From: GCA-002727735 sp036159515
Lineage (GTDB): Bacteria > Bacteroidota > Bacteroidia > Flavobacteriales_D > Parvicellaceae
Assembly: GCA_036159515.1 (NCBI GenBank)
Contig: JAYYEV010000048.1
Span: 1-15,301 of the forward strand
Direction: 5' to 3'
DNA length: 15,301 bases
Part shown: positions 14,293 through 15,301 of the stretch, in pieces
Layout: each line of letters starts with the position of its first letter
How positions within the stretch are numbered: position 1 is the stretch's first letter
Position numbers and translations under genes: made by a program
The notes under the pieces: generated by a model
What the model was told of the DNA's origin: nothing
The model's database searches: none
What the model saw: the letters and a program-made list of their open reading frames with translations, nothing else

Positions 14293-15301
14293 CTTTTACC
14301 TTCGTTTTATTATTGTTAAATTTATAAGTCATCTTTAATAAAAAATACCTTGAAATAATAGTAGTTTGGTCATCAATTATCATGTTGTTTTGAATGGATC
14401 GTTGAACCATGGTATTTTGATTTAGTATATCATTTCCTTCAATAGCTAGGATGAGATTTTCGTTTTCTAGAAAACGTTTCCCTATGTAGCAGTCAAGTAA
14501 TAAAAAACTGATATTGTATCCATCCGCCCACTGATTATTAATAGTGTAATCGCCAACGATTTCAAACTCCATATTCCATGGTAGCTCTAGGCTTAATTCA
14601 GCAAAATAATTTTGAGTAGTAAATGGTACATTGTTATAAAATGGTAAACTGTTATTTGGTTTTGAATAAGACAGCTCTGCTCCAATCTCAAAGAATAGAG
14701 AATCTGTTTCAAATTCTAAAGACAAATCAGCACGATTTGAAAAAGTCTTTGTGGTGTTTTCTAAACCATCTATTATGTTCTTTGTGATGTTATAAGCAGT
14801 AAAAGTACCACCTCTTAGTCCTAGTGGAGTATTTCCGATAGGTATTTTTCCACCTAAATTGAAGCTATTAAATTGTTGTTGATCTACATTAATGGATTTA
14901 GAAATAGATCTTCCTAAACTATCGTAAGTTACTTCGGTTGAAAATGCATTTTGCACGGTTCTGTGAGTCAAATTAGTCCATACGTAACTCCCAGTTAGTC
15001 CTTTCCAATGATTGTAAGATGCAGATAGCATATGAGTGTAATCTGGAACTAGCTCTGGATTACCTTGAGAAATCCTGTTGGGATTTGCGTTGTTTTGAAC
15101 TGGCTGTAGTTGGTTTAAAGATGGTTGTCTTGAGTTTGTTCTGTAATTGAATCTAAAACGTTGTGAATTGCTGAATTTATGTCGGTAAGAAATTTGAGGT
15201 AGTACATCCCAGAAATTTAAGTCATCAGTTAATGGTGTTCCATCTAAGCCTTGGTTTATGATTAGTACATTTCTAGCATATGCACCCAGTTTTAGTGAGT
15301 T
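14276..15301 (-). CDS. Outer-membrane beta-barrel (TonB-dependent-receptor-like) protein, C-terminal part
   Basis: Partial gene: the minus-strand frame is open from the right edge to the stop at 14276, giving 341 visible residues. An in-frame ATG at 15031 is internal and should not be taken as the start. The segment just before it reads N-P-N-R-I-S-Q-G-N-P-E-L-V-P-D-Y-T-H, which matches the G-N-P-x-L-x-P-x-Y region of TonB-dependent receptor barrels and the related outer-membrane beta-barrel family PF14905. The rest is a run of alternating aromatic and polar strands with short turns. A final strand (Y-F-L-L-K-M-T-Y-K-F) lies about 15 residues before the end. The plug and carboxypeptidase-like N-terminal domains would lie outside the window. 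It is co-directional with, and overlaps by 17 bases, the GLPGLI-family gene. Substrate cannot be inferred. Confidence 0.85.
   Translation of the reverse strand, partial: NSLKLGAYARNVLIINQGLDGTPLTDDLNFWDVLPQISYRHKFSNSQRFRFNYRTNSRQPSLNQLQPVQNNANPNRISQGNPELVPDYTHMLSASYNHWKGLTGSYVWTNLTHRTVQNAFSTEVTYDSLGRSISKSINVDQQQFNSFNLGGKIPIGNTPLGLRGGTFTAYNITKNIIDGLENTTKTFSNRADLSLEFETDSLFFEIGAELSYSKPNNSLPFYNNVPFTTQNYFAELSLELPWNMEFEIVGDYTINNQWADGYNISFLLLDCYIGKRFLENENLILAIEGNDILNQNTMVQRSIQNNMIIDDQTTIISRYFLLKMTYKFNNNKTKVKDESFH

Noticed and set aside
14003..14338. 111-codon plus-strand open frame antisense to the GLPGLI gene
   Set aside because: Opposite strand of a gene with a clear signal peptide and signature motif; no independent evidence.

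Overview
This is an AT-rich chromosomal window from a member of the Bacteroidota, most likely a Flavobacteriales-type marine or aquatic bacterium. The evidence is family content: a GLPGLI-family protein next to an outer-membrane beta-barrel receptor, signal peptides ending in G-Q, BshC of bacillithiol synthesis, and a promoter of the Bacteroidota TTG / TAnnTTTG type. The taxonomic call is an inference from these families, not from a marker gene. No rRNA, tRNA, CRISPR array, insertion sequence or phage gene was seen. The DNA is almost fully coding; the longest gap without a gene is about 119 bases (9124-9242).

Layout. The left edge holds the 3' end of bshC (+). Next comes a minus-strand group read right to left: a DUF423 membrane protein, then an apparent three-gene unit of outer-membrane porin, exported FMN-binding protein and four-helix membrane protein. 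A plus-strand saccharopine dehydrogenase-family gene follows. The centre (4598-9123) is a complete intracellular cyanophycin module: cphA (-), cphB (+) and an isoaspartyl peptidase/asparaginase (-). A plus-strand fatty acid desaturase is next, then a minus-strand hutG-hutF pair with a 4-base overlap (last two steps of histidine degradation), a plus-strand MoxR ATPase, and a minus-strand pair at the right edge: an outer-membrane beta-barrel receptor running off the window and a GLPGLI-family protein.

How the genes work together. CphA would make cyanophycin (multi-L-arginyl-poly-L-aspartate), CphB would cut it to beta-Asp-Arg, and the Ntn-hydrolase would split the dipeptide to Asp and Arg. This gives a closed nitrogen and carbon storage cycle. 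HutG/HutF and the saccharopine dehydrogenase-family enzyme add amino-acid catabolism ending in glutamate, so the middle of the window has a nitrogen-turnover theme, although genes on opposite strands are not one operon. The porin/FMN/four-helix unit looks like a cell-envelope redox cassette of unknown substrate and is the least explained part of the window. All five convergent gene junctions overlap or nearly touch, leaving no room for ordinary intergenic terminators.
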